From positions 675,104-739,103 of the forward strand of contig NZ_JAHPZL010000008.1 in the NCBI RefSeq assembly GCF_019331795.1: a DNA stretch of 64,000 bases. Direction: 5' to 3'. The stretch comes from Austwickia sp. TVS 96-490-7B (GTDB lineage: Bacteria; Actinomycetota; Actinomycetes; Actinomycetales; Dermatophilaceae). Every line of letters starts with the position of its first letter. The first letter of the stretch is position 1. The translations under genes were made by a program, and so were the position numbers. Below the pieces are notes generated by a model. The model was not told where the DNA came from. It saw nothing but the letters and a program-made list of their open reading frames with translations, and made no database searches. Shown here one piece after another: positions 9,397-19,410 of the stretch.

Positions 9397-10251
9397 TCAC
9401 CCCAACGGTTCTCCGGTGAACGGATCGACAGCACCACGCAGCCGTTCCGAGGGCACCCGGCGTAACAACTCGGGGCCGTTTGCCGCTGGCGACCCCACGA
9501 CCCGGTCGACCGGATGTGCGTCAAATCGACCTGGAGTGTGCGGCGCGAGCAACGAGGCGACCCGGCGAGGATCACGATGATCGCAGGCCAACCAGGCATC
9601 CCAATCGGCACGTTCAAGGACCACAGGCTGTCGATGGTGGACCCGATCCAAGCCCGGCTCTGCCTGGGTGGTGATGATGGTGAACGAAGCTAACCACGCC
9701 AGCGGATCCTGCGGGTCGATCGCTGCCGGATCTCGCCAAAACTCATACAACCCTGCAAAGGCCAGCAGATCTGCGTCTCGACGACGGACATAGAAGGGCT
9801 GACGCAGAGGACGCCCCTGTCCGTCGACAGCGGTGGCACTGACCTGCCACTCGTACCAGCCATCCGCAGGCACCAAAAGGCGACGCCGAAGCGCGGACTG
9901 GCGAAAGGCTGGCTTGTTGAGGACCGTTTCGGCTCGGGCGTTAATCATCCGCCCCCCGATCCGCGGATCTTTGGCCCACCCTGGCACCAATCCCCAACTC
10001 ATCAGGCGCAGCTGGCGCACCGGAGTGCTGTTCTCGTCGGCAGGGGGGCCGACAGGCAACGGCCGCGACACCCGTTCCAAGACCACCGGGACATTCTTTG
10101 CCGGGCCCACGTTGTGATCCGCACTGCCCGCAGCAGGTCGCTGCGGCGTGCGGAGCACTGACCGCACCGGCTCGGCGCTCCGGTCAGCGGCCACATCCAA
10201 TTGCGTGACCAGCTCTGCCGTCGCCCGGGTGAGCGCATATCGTCCGCACAT
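9397..10251 (-). CDS. SRAP-domain protein (HMCES/YedK family)
   Basis: A 284-residue protein that, by family, forms a stable thiazolidine crosslink with abasic sites in single-stranded DNA. The ATG at 10251 places the catalytic Cys at residue 2 (MCGRYALT); the extra in-frame sequence upstream must be excluded because the N-terminal Cys must be freed. Other family motifs: HNVGPAKNVPVV, LMSWGLVPGWAKD, MINARAETV (DNA-contact Asn/Arg) and LVPADGWYEW (Glu). The late motif reads VHHRQPVVL instead of the common HxRMPVIL, so Met is replaced by Gln. Its 3' end lies 55 bp before the SigR promoter on the same strand. Confidence 0.92.
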   Translation of the reverse strand: MCGRYALTRATAELVTQLDVAADRSAEPVRSVLRTPQRPAAGSADHNVGPAKNVPVVLERVSRPLPVGPPADENSTPVRQLRLMSWGLVPGWAKDPRIGGRMINARAETVLNKPAFRQSALRRRLLVPADGWYEWQVSATAVDGQGRPLRQPFYVRRRDADLLAFAGLYEFWRDPAAIDPQDPLAWLASFTIITTQAEPGLDRVHHRQPVVLERADWDAWLACDHRDPRRVASLLAPHTPGRFDAHPVDRVVGSPAANGPELLRRVPSERLRGAVDPFTGEPLG

Positions 10252-10476
10252 CCCCCCAGCGTACGAAGCTTCCCAGCGGACCGGTGCCCCGTGCGACACT
10301 GAGGCGCGCCGTGATGAGAGGTGGGACGGCCCCCTCCAGAGGCTTGCAGCTCGGCACGGGCCCGATAACGTAGGGAACAGGCCGGACACCCAGGGCACAT
10401 CTCGTGACCGTCGTCTCCACGACGCCACACACCGCCCGTTCCGGTTCCATCTCGATTAGCTCACAGGAGACTCATC

Positions 10477-10653
10477 ATGGTGTTTCTCCGACCTGCCCCC
10501 ATGGCGGTCTTGGTCACCTCCGGCGGTGACTCAGCGACGTGCTTCTCGGCGCGTCAAGGGTTCCGGCGGTACGACGCCGTATCGCCGCGACATGGTGGGG
10601 ACGGCGGACGTTACGGCGACGATGACCCCCTGAAACCCGAGGAACACCGGTGA
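10477..10653 (+). CDS. Small ORF translationally coupled to aroA
   Basis: A 58-codon ORF ([19 protein letters not shown] at the start, [11 protein letters not shown] at the end). It has a good SD (AGGAGA, 6 nt before the ATG), and its TGA overlaps the aroA GTG (GTGA). The arrangement suggests coupling to aroA. I do not recognise the product. Its second half is rich in Arg, Gly and Asp. It could be a small protein of unknown function, a leader that only promotes aroA translation, or chance. The SD and exact overlap are the only evidence. Confidence 0.45.
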   Translation: MVFLRPAPMAVLVTSGGDSATCFSARQGFRRYDAVSPRHGGDGGRYGDDDPLKPEEHR

Positions 10654-12029
10654 ACGATCCCTCTGACAGACCCTCGCCCCGCGGTGGCACCCCAGCTGTC
10701 CCGCCGACCACTGCGGGCGTCCCCGCCGCCGATTCGCCCCCTTGGGCAGCGCCGTACGCGGACCGGCCCATCCATGCGTGCGTCTCTCTCCCCGGCAGCA
10801 AATCCCTCACCAACCGATACCTCATCTTGGCCGCCCTGGCCGCGAGCGAGTCGCGGATCCGTCGCCCGTTGCGTTCCCGGGACACCCTGTTAATGGCAGC
10901 CGGGCTACGTGCCCTAGGGTGCGTCATCGAAGACCTCCCTGGTGATGACCCGCTTCACGCTGACTGGCTGGTCACCCCCGGTGCCCTCACCGGAAACACC
11001 GCCGTCGACTGTGGCCTGGCCGGCACCATCATGCGCTTCCTCCCCCCGGTGGCAGCGCTAGCCGAGGGGCCGGTGCATATCGACGGGGACGAACAGGCTC
11101 GAGGACGGCCGATGGGGGCAGGACTGCAGGCGCTGCGGGACCTGGGAGTGCCGGTCGATGGCGAGGAGTTGCCGTTCACGGTGCACGGCGCAGGCTCCGT
11201 CCACGGCGGACGAGTCGCTCTCGATGCCTCAGCAAGTTCACAATTCGTTTCCGGTCTACTGCTGGCCGGGGCGCGTTTTGACACCGGATTGACCGTCGTG
11301 CACGACGGTCCGGCGATCCCCTCGACGCCGCACGTGACCATGACAGTAGAGGTGCTGCGCGACGCCGGAGTGGACGTCGACGACTCGGTAGCACACCGGT
11401 GGCGCGTCGAACCCACTGACATTCACGCCCTAGACGTGCAGGTCGAACCGGACCTGTCGAACGCCGCAGCCTTCCTCGCCGCGGGGATGGTCACCGGCGG
11501 CGTGATCGACGTACCCGGCTGGCCGCAATACACCACCCAAGCCGGTGACGCTGTCCGAGAGATCTTCACCGCAATGGGCGCCGACATCACCCTCGGCCGG
11601 GAATCATTGGTGCTCACCGGACCGGAACGACCCCGCGGAGTCGACATCGACCTGCACGATGTGGGTGAGCTGACCCCAGTGATCGCCGCCGTCGCCGCCG
11701 TCGCGACCAGCCCATCTAGATTGCGTGGCATCGCCCACCTGCGTGGTCACGAAACCGACCGGTTAGCCGCGCTAGCCACCGAGATCGGACGCTTGGGCGG
11801 TCAGGTCGAGGTGACCGAGGACGGGCTGACGATCACCCCGCGGCCAATGCGAGGAGCCGTGCTGCACACCTACGCCGACCATCGGATGGCGATGGCTGGG
11901 GCAGTCCTGGGGCTGGCCGTCCCCGGGGTGCTGCTGGACGATGTAGCTACCACGGCGAAGACCATGCCCGATTTCCCGCAACGCTGGGCAGCGATGAGCG
12001 TGGCAGCCACCGCAGTGCAGGGCTACTGA
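10650..12029 (+). CDS. aroA: 3-phosphoshikimate 1-carboxyvinyltransferase (EPSP synthase)
   Basis: Sixth step of the shikimate pathway: shikimate-3-phosphate plus PEP gives EPSP. It has 459 residues with a Pro-rich N-terminal extension of about 35. Motifs: [19 protein letters not shown] (substrate/PEP-binding lysine), [28 protein letters not shown], and the late [20 protein letters not shown] and [23 protein letters not shown] precedes the GTG. The stop overlaps the rsgA start (TGATG). aroA-rsgA adjacent to sigR is a recurrent actinobacterial arrangement. Confidence 0.96.
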   Translation: MNDPSDRPSPRGGTPAVPPTTAGVPAADSPPWAAPYADRPIHACVSLPGSKSLTNRYLILAALAASESRIRRPLRSRDTLLMAAGLRALGCVIEDLPGDDPLHADWLVTPGALTGNTAVDCGLAGTIMRFLPPVAALAEGPVHIDGDEQARGRPMGAGLQALRDLGVPVDGEELPFTVHGAGSVHGGRVALDASASSQFVSGLLLAGARFDTGLTVVHDGPAIPSTPHVTMTVEVLRDAGVDVDDSVAHRWRVEPTDIHALDVQVEPDLSNAAAFLAAGMVTGGVIDVPGWPQYTTQAGDAVREIFTAMGADITLGRESLVLTGPERPRGVDIDLHDVGELTPVIAAVAAVATSPSRLRGIAHLRGHETDRLAALATEIGRLGGQVEVTEDGLTITPRPMRGAVLHTYADHRMAMAGAVLGLAVPGVLLDDVATTAKTMPDFPQRWAAMSVAATAVQGY

Positions 12030-13081
12030 TGGCTCGGGGCGCAGAACGCTACGAACATTTCGAGGATCAGGTCCGCACCCGACCGTCCCGCCGCGGGTCA
12101 CGGCCACGCACGAAGGACCGACCCCGCCACGACAACGCGATACCAGGCGTGGTGGTAGGTATTGATCGAGGCCGATACGCGACCTTGGTGGAGGGGCGCG
12201 CAGTGATCGCGATGAAAGCCCGCGAGCTGGGCCGCAAGTCCGTGGTCGTTGGCGACGAGGTCGGCTTGGTCGGCGACGTCACCGGCTCGCCGGACGCTCT
12301 GGCCCGGATCGTGCGGATCCACCCCCGCCGCAGCGTGCTGCGCCGTACTGCCGACGATACGGACCCCTTCGAACGGGTGATTGTGGCGAATGCCGACCAG
12401 TTGGCGATCGTCACTGCGTTGGCGGATCCACAGCCCCGACCACGGATGGTTGACCGGTGTCTGGTCGCGGCGTACGACGCTGGTCTCGATCCGCTGCTGG
12501 TGTTGACCAAAGCCGACCTCGCAGACCCCACCGAGTTCCGCGACCTCTATGCCGCTTTGGATGTCCCTGCGGTGGCCTGCAGCGTCGTCGAAGATGCCGA
12601 CACCCCGGGGGTGCCCGGAGAAGCGATTCAAGGCCTAGAACACCTGCACGAACGATTAGACGGTCGGGTGACCGTCCTCGTGGGACATTCCGGCGTCGGT
12701 AAATCCACCCTGGTCAACGCACTAGTCCCGACCGCCGGGCGTAGCACTGGCCGAGTCAACGATGTCACCGGTCGAGGTCGGCACACCTCAACCTCGGCGG
12801 TGGCCTTGGCTCTGCCGGAGAGCGGCTGGGTGATCGACACCCCAGGAGTGCGCTCATTTGGGTTGGCACACATCCCGGTCACCTCGATCGTGGACTTCTT
12901 CGACGACCTTTCCCCTGGCACGCACGACTGTCCACGCGGCTGTAGCCACGATGAAGCTGAGTGTGCGCTCGACGAGTTCGTCGCTGATGGGTCAGCCGGA
13001 TCGGCCGGTGCGCTACGACTGGACTCGTTACGCCGGTTGCTGCGTGCCCGCGCTGGCGATGATCGAGCGGACCGGGACTGA
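12029..13081 (+). CDS. rsgA: Ribosome small-subunit maturation GTPase RsgA
   Basis: Circularly permuted GTPase that checks late 30S assembly. It has 350 residues: a basic N-terminus, an OB-fold region (about 38-105), then the permuted G domain. G4 is LTKADL, G1 is GHSGVGKSTL (P-loop), and G3 is DTPGVRSFG. The C-terminal zinc site is CPRGCSHDEAEC. It shares one base with the aroA stop, so the two are probably cotranscribed. The usual actinobacterial neighbour after rsgA, a histidinol-phosphatase (hisN), is found only at 21339. Confidence 0.95.
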   Translation: MARGAERYEHFEDQVRTRPSRRGSRPRTKDRPRHDNAIPGVVVGIDRGRYATLVEGRAVIAMKARELGRKSVVVGDEVGLVGDVTGSPDALARIVRIHPRRSVLRRTADDTDPFERVIVANADQLAIVTALADPQPRPRMVDRCLVAAYDAGLDPLLVLTKADLADPTEFRDLYAALDVPAVACSVVEDADTPGVPGEAIQGLEHLHERLDGRVTVLVGHSGVGKSTLVNALVPTAGRSTGRVNDVTGRGRHTSTSAVALALPESGWVIDTPGVRSFGLAHIPVTSIVDFFDDLSPGTHDCPRGCSHDEAECALDEFVADGSAGSAGALRLDSLRRLLRARAGDDRADRD

Positions 13082-13195
13082 ATGACGATACCGACACCGC
13101 CACCGGGTCTGACAGCGCTCGGCTGATCTTTGCCGACTCACATGTCAATGACACCTCTGAGCTAGGGTCACAGCACCCAAGGTGAGGAGACCAAG

Positions 13196-16100
13196 GTGTC
13201 GGGGACAAGCGTGCAAGCACGCATAGTGCGCGCATGGCGGGACATGGAGTTGTTCTCGCCGCAAACGGTGGAAAAGGCCAAACCTGGCGACGCGACGACG
13301 CCGTCAATCGACTGGAAATGCGGAGATCTGCTCCCGTGGGAACAGGGCAGCTATTTAGAGAGGCGCCCGGCGCATCCCGGGCGGGTGTGGCGGCACACGG
13401 TTTATCTCTGGATTTATGACCTGATCACGTTGTATGAGTGCCTGGATCACATCTATCAGGAGGATGACGAAGTCTTCGACGAACGCCCACCGGGACAGTC
13501 CTCTGCGGCCGCGTTTATTGTCGACGAGCAGGGCCGCATCGACTTCTCCTCAGTGACGCTGTCCAGCGCGGCCTGGGGGCTCGGCCGGGCACTCGGCTCA
13601 GCGAAGCGGTCTGACCGCTGGTTTCCAGACTTTGCCTCCGCCGATCAGCAGTTCCGCGAACTTGTCACCACTGAACTCGGTCGCAAATCCGATGGACAGC
13701 CTCAGATCCTCACCCAAGACCTCATGCTGCTCTTGGGAGGCCTCGTGCGAAGGGCCACCGGCCTGCCGAAGAAGAGCGCCCAAACCCCACAAAGCCGCTG
13801 GGGCTCCGACGCGGAGGGCGCCGACCCGCTCCCTATGACCTGTGTCGCACGCATCCGCAGCGTCCTAGTCAAACCCGAGACCGAGATTTCCACCGATTTC
13901 CTCAACAGCTTCATCCTCGATGATCTCGGACTCGCTGCGGAGTCGGTAGAACGCGGCACAGAGTCCGCCACACTGGCCGCATACCTCGCTGGCGCCGTCG
14001 GCCCCGCGCCAGGCCACCGGCATGACACCGTCGCCGCCCCCACGGAAATGCTGAAACATCTCACGCCGGAGAGCCTGCCCTACGGGCGCTGGCCCAGCTC
14101 GCCGAAGCATGCTCTCGCCACGAGCCAGCAGCTTGCCGTCAATCTCTCCCTCGGCGACCTGCGCGGCGACGGCCTCGCGCTACGAACCGTCAACGGGCCT
14201 CCCGGCACTGGAAAGACAACGCTGCTGCGCGACGTCCTCGCAGGGCTCATCACCGAACGAGCCCGGGTCCTGGCAGGCCTCCGTCGCCCAGAGGACGCTT
14301 TCAGCGGAATACAGCATCGCTGGGAGGCTGGGTACCGGCGCATCATTCACGGCCTCATTCCACAGCTCACCGGCTTCGAAGTCGTCGTCTGCTCCGCCAA
14401 CAACGCTGCTGTGCAGAACATCTCCGATGAATTGCCACGCGCCGACAGCGTCAATCCACCATGGTCCGACGCCGATTACCTGAGCAACGTCGCGACCCAT
14501 GTCCGCCGCAGCCTCACCAATGACGACACCACCAACGCGTGGGGTCTCATCGCCGCCAGACTCGGCAACAAGGCCAACCGTCGAGCCTTCACCTACGCAG
14601 CCTGGACGCACAAGAAGGATTGGCAGAGCGCGCCGTACGGGTTGCGCCACCTCCTTGAGGAAGCCAAGATCACAGCTCGTCGCCCATGGGCTGATGCCGT
14701 GCGCGACTTCCGCGACGCCTTAGCCACCGTCGAGGTTCTGCGCGCCCACGCTCAAACGGCACAAGCCGCGCTCACCAGGTACGCCGTCATCGACAACGAG
14801 ATCACTGCCGCGTCCGCGCAGCTGGCGGCGCTACGCACCGCAGAATCTCGCGCCGACGCCGAAGCCCAACGAACCGAGGGAGAGCTGACAGCGGCGGCAC
14901 TAGCCCACGACACCGCGCTGGCCACCCTTGACGAGCACACTCGTCAACGCCCGAGCTGGTGGGCCAACCTGTTCAGCGGGGGCGCCGCCCGTCGCGACTG
15001 GGCAAGGGCCGAATCCCCGTTGCGGATCACAGTGAAGGCCACCAGTGCCAGACGCGACCGCGCCGAATCCATGCGTGAGGAGGCCACCACCCTCCTCACA
15101 GCCCTGCGCGTAGACCTCGCGGCATCCCACGCTGCCCACATCCGGCTCCTCGCCGAACGCGACCACCTCGTCCGCACCTGCACCAATGACAAAAAACGCT
15201 GGGGCGATTCCTACCCCGATGACGAATGGTTTCGTGACGACACCCGCCGCGAAACGACCGCTCCATGGTGTAGCCCAGAGTTTAATGAGGCAAGGTCCAC
15301 GGCGTTCCTCGCGGCGCTCACGTTGCACGTGGAGTGGTTCCGTCACTGTCCGGAAAAGCTCATCCAATCCCTTCGGGGCACCATGGACGTCGTCGGTGGC
15401 CAAGCACCGAACAACCTGCCAGAAGACACGGCGCTCGCCGCATGGCAAACATTTTTCCTCTTCGTGCCGCTCGTATCGACAACCTTCGCTTCGCTCGGAC
15501 GCATGTTTTCCCACCTCGGCCCAGAATCACTCGGTTGGGTCTTCATCGATGAAGCCGGTCAAGCCACTCCGCAGGCAGCCGTTGGAGCCCTGTGGCGTGC
15601 CCACCACGCCCTCATCGTCGGCGACCCACTACAACTCACGCCAGTGGTCACACTCCCCCCGAAGGCTGAGGCCAACATGGTGCTTGAGCACGGGGTGCCC
15701 CAGTCCGTCCGTCCCTCAAAGACTTCGGCTCAAGCCCTCGCTGACGCCTCGAACCCGTGGGGAACGCTGATGCACCAAGGCGACGACGCACTGTGGGTGG
15801 GTACGCCGCTGCGCATCCATCGCCGCTGCGACGACCCGATGTTCACAATCTCCAATGAGGTCGCCTATGGCAACACGATGATCCACGGCATCCCCGTCGA
15901 TCAACGTCAGGCGTCATCACTGCGGCCAAGCGCGTGGCTTCATGTGCCTGCCCAGTCAGGCAACGGTCACGCGTTGCGGGCCGACCACCGGATCGCTAGA
16001 TGCATCATCCGTGATCTTCTCAGCGGTGCAGCGTCCGATGAGGGCAAACCCCTCGACGCCGACGAGATCATCGCGATCTCTCCCTTCCGTGCCATGGCGA

Positions 16101-16402
16101 ATGAACTCGCCCGCTTCCCTGACAACATTGGCGCCCCCTCGCTACGTTCCGGCACAGTGCACAAGGCCCAAGGCCAGGAAGCGATTGCCGTTGTTTTCGT
16201 CCTCGGCGGTGACCCCCACAAGCCTGGCGCACGCGCCTGGGCAGCAGCTACCCCCAACCTCGTCAATGTTGCCGCCAGCCGAGCCAAGAAGCGCCTGTAT
16301 GTGATCGGCGACTACGACGCATGGGCTGGATTGCAGCACTTCAGTACCGTCGCCAAGTACCTCCCTCGTTGCGACGTCAGCGTCGACCGCCCGTGGGGGT
16401 AA
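13196..16402 (+). CDS. Large SF1 (Upf1-like) helicase with coiled-coil insertion, possible defence protein
   Basis: A 1068-residue protein. The N-terminal third (1-300) I do not recognise. The helicase core begins with Walker A G334-PPGTGKT (K340). A helical, probably coiled-coil insertion spans about residues 500-660. Motif II is D785-EAGQA, followed by GDPLQLTP (motif III). The second RecA domain has GTVHKAQGQE (986-995) and the motif VI region NVAASRAKKRLYVIGD. This is the AAA_11/AAA_12 arrangement of SF1B helicases. No nuclease domain is evident. A good SD (GGTGAGGAGA) precedes the GTG. It stands alone between housekeeping genes, with promoter space upstream (13082-13195). Related architectures occur in anti-phage systems, but function here is unknown. 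Confidence 0.85.
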   Translation: MSGTSVQARIVRAWRDMELFSPQTVEKAKPGDATTPSIDWKCGDLLPWEQGSYLERRPAHPGRVWRHTVYLWIYDLITLYECLDHIYQEDDEVFDERPPGQSSAAAFIVDEQGRIDFSSVTLSSAAWGLGRALGSAKRSDRWFPDFASADQQFRELVTTELGRKSDGQPQILTQDLMLLLGGLVRRATGLPKKSAQTPQSRWGSDAEGADPLPMTCVARIRSVLVKPETEISTDFLNSFILDDLGLAAESVERGTESATLAAYLAGAVGPAPGHRHDTVAAPTEMLKHLTPESLPYGRWPSSPKHALATSQQLAVNLSLGDLRGDGLALRTVNGPPGTGKTTLLRDVLAGLITERARVLAGLRRPEDAFSGIQHRWEAGYRRIIHGLIPQLTGFEVVVCSANNAAVQNISDELPRADSVNPPWSDADYLSNVATHVRRSLTNDDTTNAWGLIAARLGNKANRRAFTYAAWTHKKDWQSAPYGLRHLLEEAKITARRPWADAVRDFRDALATVEVLRAHAQTAQAALTRYAVIDNEITAASAQLAALRTAESRADAEAQRTEGELTAAALAHDTALATLDEHTRQRPSWWANLFSGGAARRDWARAESPLRITVKATSARRDRAESMREEATTLLTALRVDLAASHAAHIRLLAERDHLVRTCTNDKKRWGDSYPDDEWFRDDTRRETTAPWCSPEFNEARSTAFLAALTLHVEWFRHCPEKLIQSLRGTMDVVGGQAPNNLPEDTALAAWQTFFLFVPLVSTTFASLGRMFSHLGPESLGWVFIDEAGQATPQAAVGALWRAHHALIVGDPLQLTPVVTLPPKAEANMVLEHGVPQSVRPSKTSAQALADASNPWGTLMHQGDDALWVGTPLRIHRRCDDPMFTISNEVAYGNTMIHGIPVDQRQASSLRPSAWLHVPAQSGNGHALRADHRIARCIIRDLLSGAASDEGKPLDADEIIAISPFRAMANELARFPDNIGAPSLRSGTVHKAQGQEAIAVVFVLGGDPHKPGARAWAAATPNLVNVAASRAKKRLYVIGDYDAWAGLQHFSTVAKYLPRCDVSVDRPWG

Positions 16403-16503
16403 ACCCCGACGATGGGGCAACCCCTGAGGTACAACACGGCTGACGAAGGATCTTGGAATAGCCGAGCAGGATGGTGCCTCATCGGCAACGCTAGCCTTCG
16501 AAG

Positions 16504-17421
16504 ATGAGCAAGAGCGATAAGCACACCTCGCCTAGCCACAGCAGCAGCGGCGGCGATGCCCACGGAGACAAGAAACCGAAACTCGACAAGAAGCTGTACG
16601 AGGCCGAACTCCTCCACCTGCAAGAACAGCTTGTCGAGATGCAGGAGTGGGTGCGGGCGACGGGCTCTCGGCTCGTTGTCATCTTTGAGGGGCGCGACGC
16701 TGCGGGCAAGGGTGGAGCGATCAAGCGGGTCACCGAATACCTCAACCCACGGGTCGCACAGGTGGTGGCTCTTCCGGCACCGACGGAGCGGCAACGCACC
16801 CAGTGGTATTTCCAACGGTACGTCGAGCAGTTACCTGCCGCTGGGGAAATCCGTCTCTTCGACCGGTCGTGGTACAACCGGGCTGGGGTGGAGCGAGTGA
16901 TGGGGTTTTGCACGACCGAAGAGCATCGGCGTTTCTTACGGCAGTGCCCGATCTTCGAGCGAATGCTCCTAGAGGACGGGATCATGCTGCGTAAATATTG
17001 GTTTTCGGTGTCTGACGCTGAGCAGGAACGACGATTCCGTTCCCGCCTCACCGATCCGATGCGCCGTTGGAAACTTTCTCCGACCGATGTGGAGTCGTTA
17101 ACGCGGTGGGAGGACTACTCCCGGGCGAAAGACGACATGTTCGTGCATACCGACATCCCGGAGGCACGATGGCGGGTGGTGGAATCCGATGATAAGAAAC
17201 GGGCGCGGATCAACATGATCGCTGATCTCTTGGACTCGGTTCCTTACCAGCCTGTGGACCGTCCTGAATTGGTGATGCCACACCGTCCCGCTTCGTCGGG
17301 ATACCGACGTACCGACCGGTCATTGCAGTGGGAAGTCCCGGATCGGACAGCGCGCCTGGTGAAGGGCGCCGCCCGATCCGGCACGACCCGCGGGAAACAT
17401 CGGGGTCTTTCGGCGGACTGA
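16504..17421 (+). CDS. ppk2: Polyphosphate kinase 2
   Basis: Cytoplasmic PPK2-family enzyme, 305 residues, that phosphorylates nucleotides from polyphosphate or the reverse. Walker A GRDAAGKGG (residues 63-71), Walker B FDRSWYNRAG (about 118-127) and lid-region arginines (RRFRSRLTDPMRRWKLS) are present. KRARINMIADLLDSVPY is a typical late motif. Size and single kinase domain fit class I PPK2. Substrate preference (GDP or ADP) cannot be read from sequence. The SD is weak. It is 101 bp after the helicase and probably independently transcribed; the gap contains a weak GGGG/CCCC hairpin. Confidence 0.93.
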   Translation: MSKSDKHTSPSHSSSGGDAHGDKKPKLDKKLYEAELLHLQEQLVEMQEWVRATGSRLVVIFEGRDAAGKGGAIKRVTEYLNPRVAQVVALPAPTERQRTQWYFQRYVEQLPAAGEIRLFDRSWYNRAGVERVMGFCTTEEHRRFLRQCPIFERMLLEDGIMLRKYWFSVSDAEQERRFRSRLTDPMRRWKLSPTDVESLTRWEDYSRAKDDMFVHTDIPEARWRVVESDDKKRARINMIADLLDSVPYQPVDRPELVMPHRPASSGYRRTDRSLQWEVPDRTARLVKGAARSGTTRGKHRGLSAD

Positions 17422-17442
17422 GGATGATGCCGCCAGCGAGTG

Positions 17443-19410
17443 TCACTCCGTCCGGGGAACAGCGACGGGACCTCGGACAGCAGCCATCGCCGCGACAAGA
17501 CTGGTCAACGCTGCCCCACCGATCAGAGCGGCTCCGCCCAGCAGCAGGGTGTCAGTCCACGGCAGCGTCATCTGAGCGAAAGAACTGTCCACCGCGTGAC
17601 CCCAGGCGACGATCGTCCCACCGACGTACCGTCCAGTGAGGCAGGCTAGGAGGATGCCCAGCAGCAACGGTGATCCGATTTCGACGAGATGGGCGCGACG
17701 TCGCAGCCGAGCTGGCACCCCTAGTCGAGAGAGAGCACGTTCGGCTCCACGGCGTTCCCGCATGTGGTCTCCGGTGGCGATGGCAAGGACGAGCAGGCCG
17801 ACGGCCAGGACTGTGAGCAGCACCGCAGCCAACGCCGCCCGCATCCGGTGGGTGTCGTCATAGGTCGTCAAGTCGATGGCGTCATCACTGATTCCTGCTC
17901 GCCTGGTGTCCTCAAGGAGTGAGCGGCCGGGCACGCCAAGAACAGCGAACTGACGCGGCGAAGTGTCCTGCACGACCCGGTCCATCCCGGGTGAGCCAGG
18001 CGGGATGAGGTAGTCCGCGTGAATCGGAGCGCCGAGTCCGCTCATATCCGGCAATGTCAATGTTTCTGCCGGTATGGACACCACCGCATGGGGGGTCGTC
18101 GGATCCGCTGGGGAGGCTCCGTCCGGGGTCAGCGTCAGCGTCCCTTCAGCCCGCGGTGGCTGTGATTTGGCTGTCGACGTGACCAATCGGTAGGCGTGTC
18201 CTTCGTGGCAGCGCGGGTCTTCAGGAACGAGATGGCGCAGATCAGTGCAGGTCATCACGAGGGCCCGCCCCGCGCAGCCGTCATTTTTTGAGTCGCCAGA
18301 CCTACATGACGCGATGGCGCGACCCAGGGGGATCACAGCGGTGACATCCGTCCGGGAACGCCATTCGTGGATGACAGCATCAGCCCGGTCTGGTTCGACA
18401 TGCACCGTGAGTCGCTGACCCTGGTGCAGGTCATGATCGACCCGGCGATATTCCGGAGTGGCTTCGAAACCAGCGATCAAAGCCCTGACCACGAGGCCCA
18501 AGAAGAGTGCCAGCATCAGCCCGGCGATGATGCGCGCAGTGGTGGCCGGTCGAGCCTGCAGCCGACGGCCGCTGAGGACCAGCGCCACTGATCGCTGTTG
18601 ACGCACCAGCAGGTCCGCCCCTAGCCGCACCAGCCACGGCATGACTGCCACCAATCCCACGCTGCATCCCAGGATCGCGACAAGGAGGTACACCGCGATC
18701 ACATCGGCGGCATCCCCCGGTGCCTTCGCGCCCATCGCGGTGACCGCTGCGACACGCTGACGTGCTACAACGCAGGCCACCAAGCCCACTAGCAGCGGGA
18801 GCGGACGCCACCAGCCGCCGCGAGCAGCCTGGGATCGACGCACCACATTCATTGCTGCATACGCTGAGCCAGATCGCCAGGGAACACCTGCCGCTATGGC
18901 AGTGCCAATCACCAGCACTGCGACCAGGGCATGATCCAACGCAGTCGCAGGCTGCCAGGCAATGTGAGGGATCCCCAGCGCCGACACCGCCTTGTGCACC
19001 CCAGGACGCATCGCCGGAAACACGACCATGGCACTTGCCACCCCGAAAAAGACATGGACACCGATCTCCCCCACTGCGACTCCCCGAGTCCGGGCGGGGT
19101 CGAGCCCCAGGACTCGCAGAACGGCCAGACGGCGTTCGCGCAGGCCCCAAGAGAGACGGGTGACCACGGTCATGGCTGTCACGATCGGCACGGTGAGGGC
19201 ACTGACTGCTGCAGCTAGGGCCACACCCATCGTGCGAGTATCCGCAACCACCGGTGCCATCCAGATCACGGTGCGAGCGATGTCCGCCACCGTCAACAAA
19301 AACAGCGAACCCAGCGCGGCAGTGAGGGCGATCGCAGCGGTACGCCGACGGGCCGACCAGTCAGTGCGCCACGCCAGTTGCATCCCCCACCTGATCGCCG
19401 ACCCCATCAC
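17443..19410 (-). CDS. ABC transporter permease, FtsX/MacB type
   Basis: A 655-residue membrane protein with about ten predicted hydrophobic segments. There is one block near 20-160, several at 165-320, and a final three-helix block at 550-650. A large extracytoplasmic domain (about 335-545) contains several Cys (CRSGDSKNDGC, CTDLRH, RCHEG) that could form disulphides. FtsX-like permeases of this kind export or extract peptides or lipids together with a MacB-like ATPase. Its ATG overlaps the ATPase stop (ATGA). It is the last gene of a three-gene PadR-ATPase-permease operon. The substrate is unknown; antimicrobial efflux is typical for such operons. Confidence 0.85.
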   Translation of the reverse strand: MMGSAIRWGMQLAWRTDWSARRRTAAIALTAALGSLFLLTVADIARTVIWMAPVVADTRTMGVALAAAVSALTVPIVTAMTVVTRLSWGLRERRLAVLRVLGLDPARTRGVAVGEIGVHVFFGVASAMVVFPAMRPGVHKAVSALGIPHIAWQPATALDHALVAVLVIGTAIAAGVPWRSGSAYAAMNVVRRSQAARGGWWRPLPLLVGLVACVVARQRVAAVTAMGAKAPGDAADVIAVYLLVAILGCSVGLVAVMPWLVRLGADLLVRQQRSVALVLSGRRLQARPATTARIIAGLMLALFLGLVVRALIAGFEATPEYRRVDHDLHQGQRLTVHVEPDRADAVIHEWRSRTDVTAVIPLGRAIASCRSGDSKNDGCAGRALVMTCTDLRHLVPEDPRCHEGHAYRLVTSTAKSQPPRAEGTLTLTPDGASPADPTTPHAVVSIPAETLTLPDMSGLGAPIHADYLIPPGSPGMDRVVQDTSPRQFAVLGVPGRSLLEDTRRAGISDDAIDLTTYDDTHRMRAALAAVLLTVLAVGLLVLAIATGDHMRERRGAERALSRLGVPARLRRRAHLVEIGSPLLLGILLACLTGRYVGGTIVAWGHAVDSSFAQMTLPWTDTLLLGGAALIGGAALTSLVAAMAAVRGPVAVPRTE

